Shown one piece after another: positions 1 to 8,157 of a stretch of DNA of 64,000 bases (positions within the stretch are counted from its first letter, which is position 1; every line of letters starts with the position of its first letter). The position numbers and the translations under genes are program-made. This DNA comes from Martinezella lusitana (GTDB taxonomy: Bacteria; Pseudomonadota; Alphaproteobacteria; Rhizobiales; Rhizobiaceae). The stretch lies in NCBI RefSeq assembly GCF_014207095.1, contig NZ_JACHBG010000019.1, positions 1 through 64,000 on the forward strand, in the 5' to 3' direction. Below the pieces are notes generated by a model. The model did no database searches. It saw only the letters and a program-made list of their open reading frames with translations, and was not told where the DNA came from.

Positions 1-354
1 CGGGCTTATAGACCCTACCCATCGAACTAGTCAACACCAGCATTGTAAAAATTCTGACATTTTTGTAAGCAACTGATTTTAATAGGTAATTTTAGAGAGC
101 GGGGACGTTCTTGGAAATTTTGCCCACAAGCGCCTCCGAAAACATTGTCCAAATGGTCAAAATTTCGATCTGACCCGTCGAGGTACGTCATCCTTGGATT
201 GTGCCCTCCCCTTTATACGATCCGACCGCCGCTTTCAGAAGCTCCGCACGGTATAAGGAAGGCAAGGGGGCCGAGGCCGGCCGATAGCGGCAAGCCCCAG
301 AAAAACCGCCATTTTATCGGAAAACCTGCTAAAGTATGGGGAAGGGAGGAGACA
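1..354. other. Intergenic left edge, no gene supported
   Basis: The left 350 bases are more AT-rich than the rest of the window (several runs of T and A between 45 and 100) and carry no frame with codon use like the neighbouring genes. A reading frame open from 145 continues into the small gene at 355, but its first 70 residues look like translated spacer, so I treat this stretch as upstream non-coding DNA. A promoter for the small gene probably lies here, but I see no box pair clear enough to mark. Confidence 0.5.
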
Positions 355-561
355 ATGCACATGACAAGACCAGAAAGCATCGTGGAAGTCAGCGTCGATA
401 GCGCCAACGGACGTCGCGCGCTCGGTATCATGAGCATGCGCCAAGCATTGGACCTGCCCGATCTGACAAGGTTCACCTATACACATCCGGATCCGCAGAA
501 GGCGGCCGAGGGCATTGTCCTCAGCCGGGAGGAACTCAGGGCGTTTCTTACCTGCCACTGA
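355..561 (+). CDS. Small hypothetical protein (68 aa)
   Basis: Short soluble protein starting MHMTRPESIVEV and ending in ELRAFLTCH. I chose the ATG at 355 because a purine-rich Shine-Dalgarno (GGGAGGAGA) sits just upstream; a second ATG at 361 is also possible. The frame stays open further upstream to 145, but that part is proline/arginine-rich and looks non-coding. No signal peptide, membrane segment or known motif is visible, and I do not recognise the family. The gene converges on the two-component operon that reads from the other strand and ends at 628. Function unknown; existence is supported mainly by the ribosome binding site and by ordinary amino-acid composition. Confidence 0.5.
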   Translation: MHMTRPESIVEVSVDSANGRRALGIMSMRQALDLPDLTRFTYTHPDPQKAAEGIVLSREELRAFLTCH

Positions 562-627
562 GCTCGCGGCACGGTATCCGAGTCGACCGCATACGTTGGG
601 CGGAGACATCGCATGCTCGCGCGGCCG

Positions 628-1980
628 TCAGGCCGCTTTTCTCTGCACTGCAGCAAGCGGCAACAGAACGACGGCATTGAGGCCACCGCCGTCGCGATCC
701 TCAAGACAGAGCACGCCGCCGTGCGCGTCGAGAATTTGGCGGACGATCGCCAACCCCAGCCCACTGCCTCCGAGATCGCGATTGCGCGATTCTTCCAATC
801 TGACGAACGGCTCAAGCACGTCCTTGCGGCGCTCCGCCGGAATGCCCGGCCCGCGATCACCAATGGTGATGACACCCATTTTGCCCCGATGCTCGACATG
901 AATATCGGCGCTGCCACCATAACGCAGCGCATTGTCTACGAGGTTGTCGAGCACCCGCACCAGCGCGGTCTCAGGCATAGTGACGGCCAATGGGTGTCCC
1001 AACGGCACGAAGGCAACGAGGGCCGAGCCATCTTGACGCTCGGCGACATGGGAACAGATGGCGGCATCGAGATCGAGGATGCAGCTGCCCTCCGACACGA
1101 CGGTGCTGCGCGCAAACCCCAGTGCATCCTCGACCAGGCGCTGCATGGCCTCGACATCGGCAATCGCGCGGTCGCGATGCGGGGTATCCGGCATCATTTC
1201 CACACGCAGGCGAAAGCGGGTGAGATAGGTGCGCAGATCATGCGATATCGCCCCGATGATCAGAGTGCGGTTGTTGAGCAGGGCGGCAATGCGCAACTGC
1301 ATGGCATTGATGGCCTTAATCAACATGCGGAGCTCGCAGGCGCCTCGCTCGGGAATGGAAACCGGCTGCAAACCATTGCCGATGGAATTGACGGTTCGGG
1401 ACAGACGCGTCAGCGGCCGGGTCTCGCGGGCCACGGCGACGATCGCGATGACCGCGACCAACATGCCGAGGACACCGGCGATAAGACCGACGGGCACGCC
1501 GTGCAATCGCACTGTCGGCGTATCGGGAAGATTGAAGACCGCCACCTTGCCGCCGGCAACGCCGATCGAGACTTCGACGATCCGGTCAGACGCGCCCACG
1601 GAGAACCAGCCCTGCGGCTTTTCTGAAAGCGAACGGATGTTGAAGTAGCGGTTGCCAAAGGCAATGTTGGCAAATTCGCGCGCCAGCTTGTCGGTCAGCG
1701 TCAGATCGGATGCCGCCTCGTTTTCCGCCTGCGCGGGCGCATCTGTCAGGCCGACGGCCAAGCCGTTGGCATTGAGGGCGCGAATGGCCAGCGGCTGCGC
1801 CTCCGGCGGAATGGCGTCGAGAAGGCGGATCGCGGACTTGACCTGCATGGTCGGCGAAATCTCGGGATTGAAAGAGGTATCCGGCTTCAGTTGCGCCGCG
1901 GCGAATGCGGCAAGCTGGATGACGAACAGCGCCACGGCGACAATCATGATGATGCGGGCAACGAGGCCGAGTTTCAGCAT
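628..1980 (-). CDS. Sensor histidine kinase, HAMP/HisKA type (450 aa)
   Basis: Inner-membrane sensor kinase, partner of the adjacent response regulator. Two membrane segments (about residues 4-30 and 161-184) enclose a periplasmic sensor region of about 130 residues. A HAMP linker follows, then the dimerisation helix with the phospho-accepting His near residue 247 (motif GAISHDLRT). The ATPase domain shows the N box (DNLVDNALRYG), a G1 box (GDRGPGIP) and a G2 box (GGSGLGLAIV). The start lies 3 bases after the stop of the regulator gene, so the two are surely co-transcribed and probably translationally coupled. The signal sensed cannot be read from the sequence. Kinase assignment is secure; which named rhizobial system it represents is not. 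Confidence 0.93.
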   Translation of the reverse strand: MLKLGLVARIIMIVAVALFVIQLAAFAAAQLKPDTSFNPEISPTMQVKSAIRLLDAIPPEAQPLAIRALNANGLAVGLTDAPAQAENEAASDLTLTDKLAREFANIAFGNRYFNIRSLSEKPQGWFSVGASDRIVEVSIGVAGGKVAVFNLPDTPTVRLHGVPVGLIAGVLGMLVAVIAIVAVARETRPLTRLSRTVNSIGNGLQPVSIPERGACELRMLIKAINAMQLRIAALLNNRTLIIGAISHDLRTYLTRFRLRVEMMPDTPHRDRAIADVEAMQRLVEDALGFARSTVVSEGSCILDLDAAICSHVAERQDGSALVAFVPLGHPLAVTMPETALVRVLDNLVDNALRYGGSADIHVEHRGKMGVITIGDRGPGIPAERRKDVLEPFVRLEESRNRDLGGSGLGLAIVRQILDAHGGVLCLEDRDGGGLNAVVLLPLAAVQRKAA

Positions 1981-1983
1981 GGC

Positions 1984-2703
1984 TCAGACATCCTTCACGT
2001 CCGTGGTGAGGAGATAGCCGGCATTGCGCACGGTGGTTATGATTTGGACGCCATCGGGCAGACAATGCCCAAGCTTGGTACGAAGGCGCGACACCGTCAC
2101 GTCAATTGTGCGGTCGAAGGGATCGGCACCACGCCCGCGCGTCCAGTCGAGCAATTGGTCGCGCGACAGGACGCGGCGGGGCCTTTCGAGGAAACAGACG
2201 AGCAGATCGAACTCCGCCGTCGTCAGATGCACGAGACGCTCGCCCTCGATCTCGATCACCCGGCCATCGAGATCGACAGTCATGCCGGCGAACTGCTTGC
2301 GCCGGGCGGGGGCAGCACTTTCCTCCGAGCGCTCAGGGCCGGAGCGGCGCAGGATGGCGCGAACGCGCGCCAGAAGCTCACGCGGATTGAAGGGCTTTCC
2401 GAGATAATCGTCGGCGCCCATCTCAAGACCGAGAATGCGGTCGATATCCTCGGTCTTCGCCGTCAGCATCAGGATCGGCACCTGACTGCGGGCGCGGATG
2501 CGCCGGCATGCCGACAATCCGTCTTCGCCGGGCAGCATCAGATCGAGAATGATGAGATCGGGAAATCCCTTGGCGAGAATGCGATCCATGGCGGCGGCGC
2601 TATCGGCTGCCTGCACGGTAAAACCTTCGCGGCTCAGGAACTCCTCCAGGAGCGCCCTAATCTCGCGGTCGTCTTCGACCAGAAGAAGCGATGCGGAAAC
2701 CAT
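1984..2703 (-). CDS. OmpR-family response regulator (239 aa)
   Basis: DNA-binding response regulator paired with the downstream histidine kinase. The receiver domain (about residues 4-118) has the acidic pair EDD, the phospho-acceptor Asp near residue 54 (LIILDLMLPGEDG), the conserved Thr/Ala stretch MLTAK and the Lys in GKPF. The C-terminal half is a winged helix with the usual LTTAEFDLL start and recognition helix DRTIDVTVSRLRTKLG. I chose the ATG at 2703, preceded by GGAGGG at normal spacing; the frame is open upstream to 3066 but that extension lies ahead of the receiver fold and looks non-coding. First gene of a two-gene operon. Confidence 0.95.
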   Translation of the reverse strand: MVSASLLLVEDDREIRALLEEFLSREGFTVQAADSAAAMDRILAKGFPDLIILDLMLPGEDGLSACRRIRARSQVPILMLTAKTEDIDRILGLEMGADDYLGKPFNPRELLARVRAILRRSGPERSEESAAPARRKQFAGMTVDLDGRVIEIEGERLVHLTTAEFDLLVCFLERPRRVLSRDQLLDWTRGRGADPFDRTIDVTVSRLRTKLGHCLPDGVQIITTVRNAGYLLTTDVKDV

Positions 2704-3051
2704 GACCCTCCATGCGGGTTGGAAGGTGGTTTTGGCAACAGGGAAACCGCCGACGTTACAAACTGTAACAAATCTCCGCCGTTTTGAAAAATCCCAGCAA
2801 AAGAAGCCATGCAGTTTTCCAACCACGCCGATCCCTCCGGAGCGAACGGCGGCAGCCTTGATGCCGCCGACCCGACCCCATCGCCCGCTCCGGCCCAAGG
2901 CAGGGCTCGCATCCATGAAATGCGAGCCCTGCCGCCTTCTTCTCCTCATTCGCGACATTCCGATTTGCCTCCCGGCCATCCTCGTGCGAAAGGATTGTGC
3001 TTCAGGGCCGGCGCGCCCAGCCACTCCAGCAACGAGCACGAGGCAAGACCG

Positions 3052-3888
3052 TTGAGCCAACGGCATTCACCGCAGCGATCCGGCAAGACGGCGAAGGGCA
3101 GGCAGGAGCCAGACGGCAAGCGCGTGACGTTGCCGCGGGCGCTCTCCAAGCTTGGCTATTGTTCCCGCACGCAAGCCGAGGTGCTGATTTCGGCTGGCCG
3201 AGTGACGGTGGACGGAAGCAAGGTCACGGAGCCCTCAACCTGGGTCGACCTGGAAAATGCGCAGTTTGCCGTCGACGGCGTTACGATATCCGCCGAGGAA
3301 AAACTCTATTTCATGCTGAACAAGCCGCGCGGGCTTGTGACCACGCGCGACGACCCCGAGGGGCGGCCGACCGTCTATGATTGCCTGAAAGATATCGATG
3401 CGCGGCACCTTGCCCCGGTCGGGCGTCTCGACAAGGCGAGCGAAGGCTTGCTGCTCTTTACCAATGACACGGTGCTGGCACAGGCGCTGCTCGATCCGAT
3501 CAGCCATGTCGGCAAGCTCTATCACGTCCAGGTCGACCGGATCATGGATGACGAGCAGTTCGCGCGGATGGAGCGCGGCATCATCGACGACGGCGAGCTT
3601 CTGACCGCCAGCTCGGCTCGGCTGCTGCGCAGCGGAGACCGTAACAGCTGGATCGAGGTGGAGCTCAAGGAAGGCCGCAATCGGCAGATCCGCCGGATGC
3701 TGGAGGCCCTCGGCATCGAATGCCTGCGGCTGGTGCGGGTCACTTTCGGCGAGATCGAGCTCGGCGATTTGCCGAAAGGTGCAGTCCGCGCGCTTACGGA
3801 GACCGAGATTCTTCGCTTGCGCCGGCGGGCGGATTTGAAGTCGAACGGACAAAATGGAGCGAAGACGAAACGCAATGCAGCCTCATGA
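3052..3888 (+). CDS. RsuA/RluB-family 16S/23S rRNA pseudouridine synthase
   Basis: Converts a specific rRNA uridine to pseudouridine. An N-terminal S4 RNA-binding domain (from VTLPRALSKLGYCSR) is followed by the synthase domain with the catalytic Asp in GRLDKASEGLLLFTND and the conserved KEGRNRQIRRML segment. The basic tail (RRRADLKSNGQNGAKTKR) may aid RNA binding. The start is uncertain: a TTG at 3052 has GAGG about 8 bases upstream and gives 278 residues, while the frame is open back to an ATG at 2809 whose translation looks like spacer sequence. Reads divergently from the response regulator. Its 3' end overlaps the following phosphoribosyltransferase start by about 35 bases. Whether it modifies 16S or 23S rRNA cannot be told. 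Confidence 0.88.
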   Translation: MSQRHSPQRSGKTAKGRQEPDGKRVTLPRALSKLGYCSRTQAEVLISAGRVTVDGSKVTEPSTWVDLENAQFAVDGVTISAEEKLYFMLNKPRGLVTTRDDPEGRPTVYDCLKDIDARHLAPVGRLDKASEGLLLFTNDTVLAQALLDPISHVGKLYHVQVDRIMDDEQFARMERGIIDDGELLTASSARLLRSGDRNSWIEVELKEGRNRQIRRMLEALGIECLRLVRVTFGEIELGDLPKGAVRALTETEILRLRRRADLKSNGQNGAKTKRNAAS

Positions 3889-4558
3889 TTTCTGGCAGGA
3901 ACTCCATCCACCGCAGAGCTTTTCGGAAGGCCAGGAGTGCCGCGATTTCTATGTGGCCCAATTGCCGGACGGGCGGCAGCTTCGATTGCCGATCCGCGTT
4001 CTGGCCGATGGCGAGCACGCACTGGCCTCGCTGATCGTCAATCAGGCCAGTTTCGTCGTGCAGGAGGCCCTTGCCGAGGCGCTGGCGGCGCGGATTGCAG
4101 AATACGATATCGAGGTTGTCGCCGGATTGCCGACGCTCGGCCTGACGCTGGCAAGTGCGGTCGCGCGGGCGCTCGGCCACAAGCGCTACGTGCCGCTCGG
4201 CACGTCGCGCAAGTTCTGGTACCGCGACGAGTTGTCGGTCTCGCTCTCGTCGATCACCACCCCGAACCAGGAGAAGCGTCTCTATATTGATCCGCGCATG
4301 CTGCCCCTGCTGGAGGGCAAGCGGGTGGCGCTGATCGACGACGTCATCTCCAGCGGCGCCTCGATCGCCTCCGGCCTGGCGCTTGCCGCCTCCTGCGGCA
4401 TCGAGCCGGTAGTGATCGGCGCGGCTATGCTGCAATCCGAACGCTGGCGCGACCGTGTCGATGCCGACGGAAAGCAATGGAGCGAGCGGATCGTCGGGGT
4501 CTTCTCGACACCGATCCTGGAGAAGAGGGCAAATGGCGGTTGGCGAATACCCGGCTAA
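3854..4558 (+). CDS. Phosphoribosyltransferase (type I PRTase fold, 234 aa)
   Basis: Contains the PRPP-binding signature VALIDDVISSGAS near residues 155-167, which defines the type I phosphoribosyltransferase fold, and a conserved upstream core (VVAGLPTLGLTLASAVARALG). The accepting base is not evident; it resembles adenine/xanthine PRTase-like proteins of unknown substrate common in rhizobia. Two starts are possible, ATG at 3854 or at 3875 (MQPHDFWQEL); I cannot separate them by ribosome binding site. Overlaps the 3' end of the pseudouridine synthase gene, so the two are likely co-transcribed, and it lies about 120 bases before purC, another nucleotide-metabolism gene. Confidence 0.82.
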   Translation: MERRRNAMQPHDFWQELHPPQSFSEGQECRDFYVAQLPDGRQLRLPIRVLADGEHALASLIVNQASFVVQEALAEALAARIAEYDIEVVAGLPTLGLTLASAVARALGHKRYVPLGTSRKFWYRDELSVSLSSITTPNQEKRLYIDPRMLPLLEGKRVALIDDVISSGASIASGLALAASCGIEPVVIGAAMLQSERWRDRVDADGKQWSERIVGVFSTPILEKRANGGWRIPG

Positions 4559-4680
4559 CGCGCCTTCCAGCCAGGCAAATGGGCCAACGGATGCGGGAAT
4601 ACATCTATATATATGTGAAAATCGTTCCGATTCCGCCGACAATGCGTTAAGGGTCCGCTCAAGAAGCATCCGTCAGGCGG

Positions 4681-5649
4681 ATGCACGAGCCTGTGGTGGA
4701 CGCGTTGCGAATTCTCTCCGAAGCCCATTTCCCGGAACTGCCCAATTACTATCGCGGCAAGGTACGCGAAAATTACGACCTGCCGGACGGCAGCCGTATC
4801 ATCATCAGCACCGATCGCCTCAGCGCCTTCGACCGCATCCTCACCTGCATTCCCTATAAGGGGCAGGTTCTGACGCAGACGGCGCGCTATTGGTTCGAGC
4901 AAACGCGTGACATCTGCCCGAACCACGTCATCGACTATCCGGATCCGAACGTCGTCGTCGGCAAGCGGCTGAATATCCTGCCGGTCGAAGTCGTCGTACG
5001 CGGCTATCTGGCTGGCACCACCGGCACCTCGATCCTGACACTCTATAAGAAGGGTCAGCGCGAGATGTATGGCATCACGCTGCCTGACGGCATGCGCGAC
5101 AACCAGATCCTGCCCGAACCGATCATCACGCCGACGAGCAAGGAATTCGACGGTGGCCACGACGAGCCGCTGACGCCGACCCAGATCGTGGAAAATGGCC
5201 TGCTGACACAGGACCAGTGGCAGACGCTTTCGGACTACGCGCTGGCGCTGTTCGCCCGCGGACAGGAGATCGCCCGCAAGCGCGGCCTGATCCTCGTCGA
5301 CACCAAATATGAGTTCGGCACCGACGAAAACGGCCAGATCATTCTCGCCGACGAGATCCATACGCCCGACAGCAGCCGTTATTGGCTGGCCGGCAGCTAC
5401 CAGGAGCGCTTCGAAAAAGGTGCGCGTCCGGAAAGCTTCGACAAGGATTTCGTAAGGGCCTGGGTGACCGAGCGCTGCGACCCCTACAAGGACGAAATTC
5501 CGGAAATACCGCTCGACCTCGTCGAACAGACGTCGAAAGTCTACATCCGCGCCTTTGAAGCAATCACCGGCACACCCTTTGTGGCGGACGATCGTGCTGC
5601 GAGCCCCCGCGATAGGGTTCGCGCAAGCCTGGCGCGTTATTTCCCGTAA
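4681..5649 (+). CDS. purC: Phosphoribosylaminoimidazole-succinocarboxamide synthase
   Basis: SAICAR synthase of de novo purine synthesis: ligates aspartate to CAIR using ATP. Signature segments are YRGKVRENYDL at the N-terminus (ATP-binding), the STDRLSAFD motif, VEVVVRGYLAGT and the C-terminal LADEIHTPDSSRYW motif that binds Mg-nucleotide. At 322 residues it is of the long yeast/alphaproteobacterial type rather than the 240-residue enterobacterial type. The purine-rich AGGCGG immediately abuts the ATG, so the true start may be a GTG a few codons in. Rhizobia often carry more than one purC; whether this is the main purine-pathway copy cannot be judged here. Confidence 0.93.
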   Translation: MHEPVVDALRILSEAHFPELPNYYRGKVRENYDLPDGSRIIISTDRLSAFDRILTCIPYKGQVLTQTARYWFEQTRDICPNHVIDYPDPNVVVGKRLNILPVEVVVRGYLAGTTGTSILTLYKKGQREMYGITLPDGMRDNQILPEPIITPTSKEFDGGHDEPLTPTQIVENGLLTQDQWQTLSDYALALFARGQEIARKRGLILVDTKYEFGTDENGQIILADEIHTPDSSRYWLAGSYQERFEKGARPESFDKDFVRAWVTERCDPYKDEIPEIPLDLVEQTSKVYIRAFEAITGTPFVADDRAASPRDRVRASLARYFP

Positions 5650-5999
5650 GGACAGTTCGAATGGTCACTCGGCGCAATCGATTCGGCGAGTGACGTTCCC
5701 CAAGTTGGGCCGCTTGACGTTTCATGGACATACCGCGCCCAAAAAGGGGTGCGAAAAGGGTATGTTTTTTGCAACACTTTAGATTTTTTTTACCGGCACC
5801 CTGATATTTCGCCCGATCCCACATATGTTCGGCGTCGAGAATTCGTAAAAGCCACTGTGCTATTGCAAAACTCATTGCTAGATTAACGACGACTGCTTCG
5901 GGTCATTTTTTGTACTGCGTAAGACTGGAGCGCCGAAACACATGGGTCAAGTTCGGCCCTTAAAACACTGATCAGTAAATTGAATTGTGGGACAATGTG
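5650..5999. other. 350-base spacer before the efflux lipoprotein gene
   Basis: No gene is supported. Just after purC there is an imperfect hairpin (arms 5665-5671 and 5687-5693) without a T run, possibly a weak purC terminator. The remainder is relatively AT-rich, with a long T tract at 5785-5793, and presumably contains the promoter for the outer-membrane efflux gene. A palindrome at 5967-5976 is listed separately as a candidate operator. Confidence 0.45.
5967..5976. promoter_or_regulatory. Palindrome, candidate repressor operator
   Basis: ACTGATCAGT is a perfect 10-base palindrome, embedded in AACACTGATCAGTAAAT, 24 bases before the ATG of the efflux lipoprotein gene. The position would suit a TetR-type repressor blocking transcription. 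Palindromes of this kind are common at efflux operons, but no regulator gene is adjacent, so the binding protein is unknown. Confidence 0.35.
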
Positions 6000-7460
6000 A
6001 TGGTTTCCATTCGTACTGCCGCCCCCGCCCTGCTGCTTATTCTGGCAGGTTGCGTCAGCGGCCCAGACCATAAGCCACCGGAAATGCCTCTACCGGCCAA
6101 GTTTTCGGAGGGCGGTACGAAGATGAACGGCGATGTCGCCAGTTCGCAATGGTGGACTGCTTTCGGTGACTCCAAGCTGAATGCGTTCGCCGCACAGGGA
6201 CTTGCCCAGAACCTTACCATCCAGCAGACGCTGGAGCGCATCAACCAGGCGGAAGCTGCCGTCGTCACCGCAGGCGCAGGCGGCCTCCCAAGCCTCACGC
6301 TCAGCGGCGAGAACACGACCAGCGGCCAAAGGGGCACGTCGGCTTTGCGCAGCGTGACCGGAACGCGAAACTCCACAGGCGCTAGCGCCTCAGTTTCGTG
6401 GCTGCTCGACCTCTGGGGGCAATATCGCCGGGCACAGGAAGGCGCCAACGCCTCGCTCGATGCCGCTTATTCGAGTGTCGACGCTGCCCGCCTGACCTAT
6501 CTTCAGGATCTAGCGACCAGCTACGTCAACGCCCGCTACTACCAGTCGCTGGTGGCGATCGCTCAGGAAAACCTGAAATCGCGGCGCGACACGCTTTCGC
6601 TGACCAAGTTCCAGCTTGAAGCAGGTGCCGCATCGCGCCTCGACGTCGTTCAGGCGGAAGGCCTCGTCAACTCGACGCTTTCGACCATTCCTGGCTACGA
6701 AATCGGCTATCGCCAGGCCGTACATCACATCGCAACGCTGTTGAACGTACCGTCGTCAACGATCATCGCGCAGATGCAGGGTGGCGGCAAGCAGCCGGTC
6801 TTCCGCGGCAGCGTCCGCAGCGGCGTTCCTGCCGATCTCATCCGCAACCGTCCGGACATCCGCATTGCGGAACGTACCCTCGCGGCCTCGACGGCTCAGA
6901 TTGGCGTGGCGGAAGCCAAGCTCTACCCGTCGATCACGCTGAGCGGTTCGATTTCGCCGAGCTACATCCACAATAGCGGGTCTACCAGCGGTAACCTGAC
7001 CAGCTGGTCCTTTGGTCCTACGCTGAATCTGCCGATCTTCGACGGCGGTGCATTGCGCGCCGGTGTCAAGAACGCGCAATCCTCGAGCCGCGAAAACTAC
7101 CTCGCCTGGCAGCAGACTGTAAGGACTGCGATCCAGCAGGTCGAAGACGCGCTGTCGGCCGTGACCCGCGATGCGCAGACCGTTGCTGCCCTGCATGCTC
7201 AGGTCAAATCCTATCAGGAAGCCCTGCAGCTCTCCACGGCAAGCTATAAGGACGGCGCATCCTCGCTGCTCGACGTTCTCGACGCACAGCGCAACGTGAC
7301 TGCCGCCCAGCAGAGCCTGGCACAGGCCGTTCAATCGAGCGCCAACAACTACGTTTTGCTGAACGTTGCCATCGGCGCCGGCTATGTGCCGGCCAGCAAA
7401 GCAAATGTTGCCCAGGCTCCGGCCAAGGTCGTCAAGGTTTCGGCCAAGAAGGTGAACTAA
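6000..7460 (+). CDS. NodT-family RND efflux outer-membrane lipoprotein
   Basis: TolC-like outer-membrane channel that would complete a tripartite efflux pump. The N-terminus is a lipoprotein signal peptide with lipobox LAGC (Cys at residue 18), followed by two OEP repeats forming the periplasmic helical barrel (for example NLTIQQTLERINQAE, and the repeat ending SYKDGASSLLDVLDAQR). Typical family motifs RNRPDIRIAERTL and FGPTLNLPIFDGG are present. The ATG at 6000 is chosen because the signal peptide begins there; a TTG at 5985 in frame is less likely. No membrane-fusion or RND pump gene is adjacent, so this is an orphan channel likely shared with pumps encoded elsewhere. A strong terminator follows. 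About 486 residues. Confidence 0.92.
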   Translation: MVSIRTAAPALLLILAGCVSGPDHKPPEMPLPAKFSEGGTKMNGDVASSQWWTAFGDSKLNAFAAQGLAQNLTIQQTLERINQAEAAVVTAGAGGLPSLTLSGENTTSGQRGTSALRSVTGTRNSTGASASVSWLLDLWGQYRRAQEGANASLDAAYSSVDAARLTYLQDLATSYVNARYYQSLVAIAQENLKSRRDTLSLTKFQLEAGAASRLDVVQAEGLVNSTLSTIPGYEIGYRQAVHHIATLLNVPSSTIIAQMQGGGKQPVFRGSVRSGVPADLIRNRPDIRIAERTLAASTAQIGVAEAKLYPSITLSGSISPSYIHNSGSTSGNLTSWSFGPTLNLPIFDGGALRAGVKNAQSSSRENYLAWQQTVRTAIQQVEDALSAVTRDAQTVAALHAQVKSYQEALQLSTASYKDGASSLLDVLDAQRNVTAAQQSLAQAVQSSANNYVLLNVAIGAGYVPASKANVAQAPAKVVKVSAKKVN

Positions 7461-7495
7461 CACGGACTACCCGTCTTATCGGACGAGGTTTCGGG

Positions 7496-7524
7496 ACCGC
7501 CGCAGGAAACTGCGGCGGTTTTTT
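7496..7524 (+). terminator. Rho-independent terminator of the efflux gene
   Basis: Perfect 10-base-pair stem (7496-7505 with 7510-7519) closed by a GAAA loop and followed by a run of six T. It lies 36 bases after the efflux gene stop. Confidence 0.9.
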
Positions 7525-7553
7525 ATTGCCTTCCGTCGGCGCTCAAAACGAAA

Positions 7554-7624
7554 ATGGCGTGCCCCTGCTTTTGCGGGAACACGCCATCTCCAAAAAACAA
7601 AAAGGCCGGAGCGATCCGGCCTTT
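7554..7624 (+). ncRNA. Candidate small RNA: hairpin plus second terminator
   Basis: Directly after the efflux terminator there is a hairpin with arms ATGGCGTG/CACGCCAT (7554-7561 and 7580-7587) and an inner CCC-GC/GC-GGG stem closed by TTTT, then a perfect 10-base stem AAAGGCCGGA/TCCGGCCTTT (7601-7610 and 7615-7624) with loop GCGA. The second stem is terminator-like, yet no coding gene ends there on either strand, which suggests a short non-coding transcript or a back-up terminator. No promoter is evident between 7525 and 7553, so a transcript would have to read through or begin very close by. Low certainty. Confidence 0.3.
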
Positions 7625-8157
7625 CGTCATCCGCTCTCTCAACAGTGCCAGTACATCCGTGGTCAAAGGGAAAGCGGAACTGCAGCCAGATTGATTGTTA
7701 GAGGTTAACGAAGCGTTACTTCTCTTCAACAATCCCGAAGGACGAAACGGCTCGCTTTCAAGCGCGCCAGCCATCCATGGGCTGCATGACTGGACCCTAT
7801 ATCGGAGAGCAAGGTGGCGATTTCAAGGCCGGGCGATTATTTCTCTCTCGCTACAAGCAAGATGGCGACAACTGCGCCATCCTGATCGGCCAAATGGTGA
7901 GCGGGCCTCGCTGAAAATGCCTCAGCTTAGCCAGGCGCCAACCGTAATCATTCAAGCTGCATTCATGCAGATACACTTACAACACAGGTAAGGATTGAAG
8001 ATGCGGCATGGTATCCTATCGAAATCCGTGCATGCACGGGCCTTTATCGTGCCGGAATTGGAAAGTCATAGCGAATGGCGCCGGGGTAGGCGCATCAAAC
8101 ACGGAACAGGCATCAAGCCGCATTTTCGCGATCGTGATGTGCGAAGGGAGAATATTC
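7625..8157. other. 530-base spacer before the SH3 protein gene
   Basis: I see no convincing gene here. Frames open at 7695-7991 (plus) and 7523-7774 (minus) lack ribosome binding sites and have spacer-like composition. The 3' part, 8008-8157, is in frame with the SH3 gene but is judged untranslated because the signal peptide and a good Shine-Dalgarno lie at 8158. A perfect 14-base palindrome occurs at 8026-8039. Confidence 0.45.
8026..8039. promoter_or_regulatory. Perfect 14-base palindrome upstream of SH3 gene
   Basis: CCGTGCATGCACGG is fully self-complementary and lies about 120 bases before the SH3-protein ATG. It could be a dimeric regulator site or a short hairpin in the leader. No regulator can be assigned. 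Confidence 0.3.

Noticed and set aside
613..1626. A 337-codon open frame opposite the histidine kinase
   Set aside because: The kinase motifs on the other strand are complete; this frame is a shadow.
2809..3051. N-terminal extension of the pseudouridine synthase to ATG 2809
   Set aside because: The added 81 residues are rich in Pro/Ser/His/Arg without conserved pattern; the S4 domain and a plausible TTG start lie downstream.
7695..7991. A 98-codon plus-strand frame before the SH3 gene
   Set aside because: Poor ribosome binding site and spacer-like composition with low complexity near the end.
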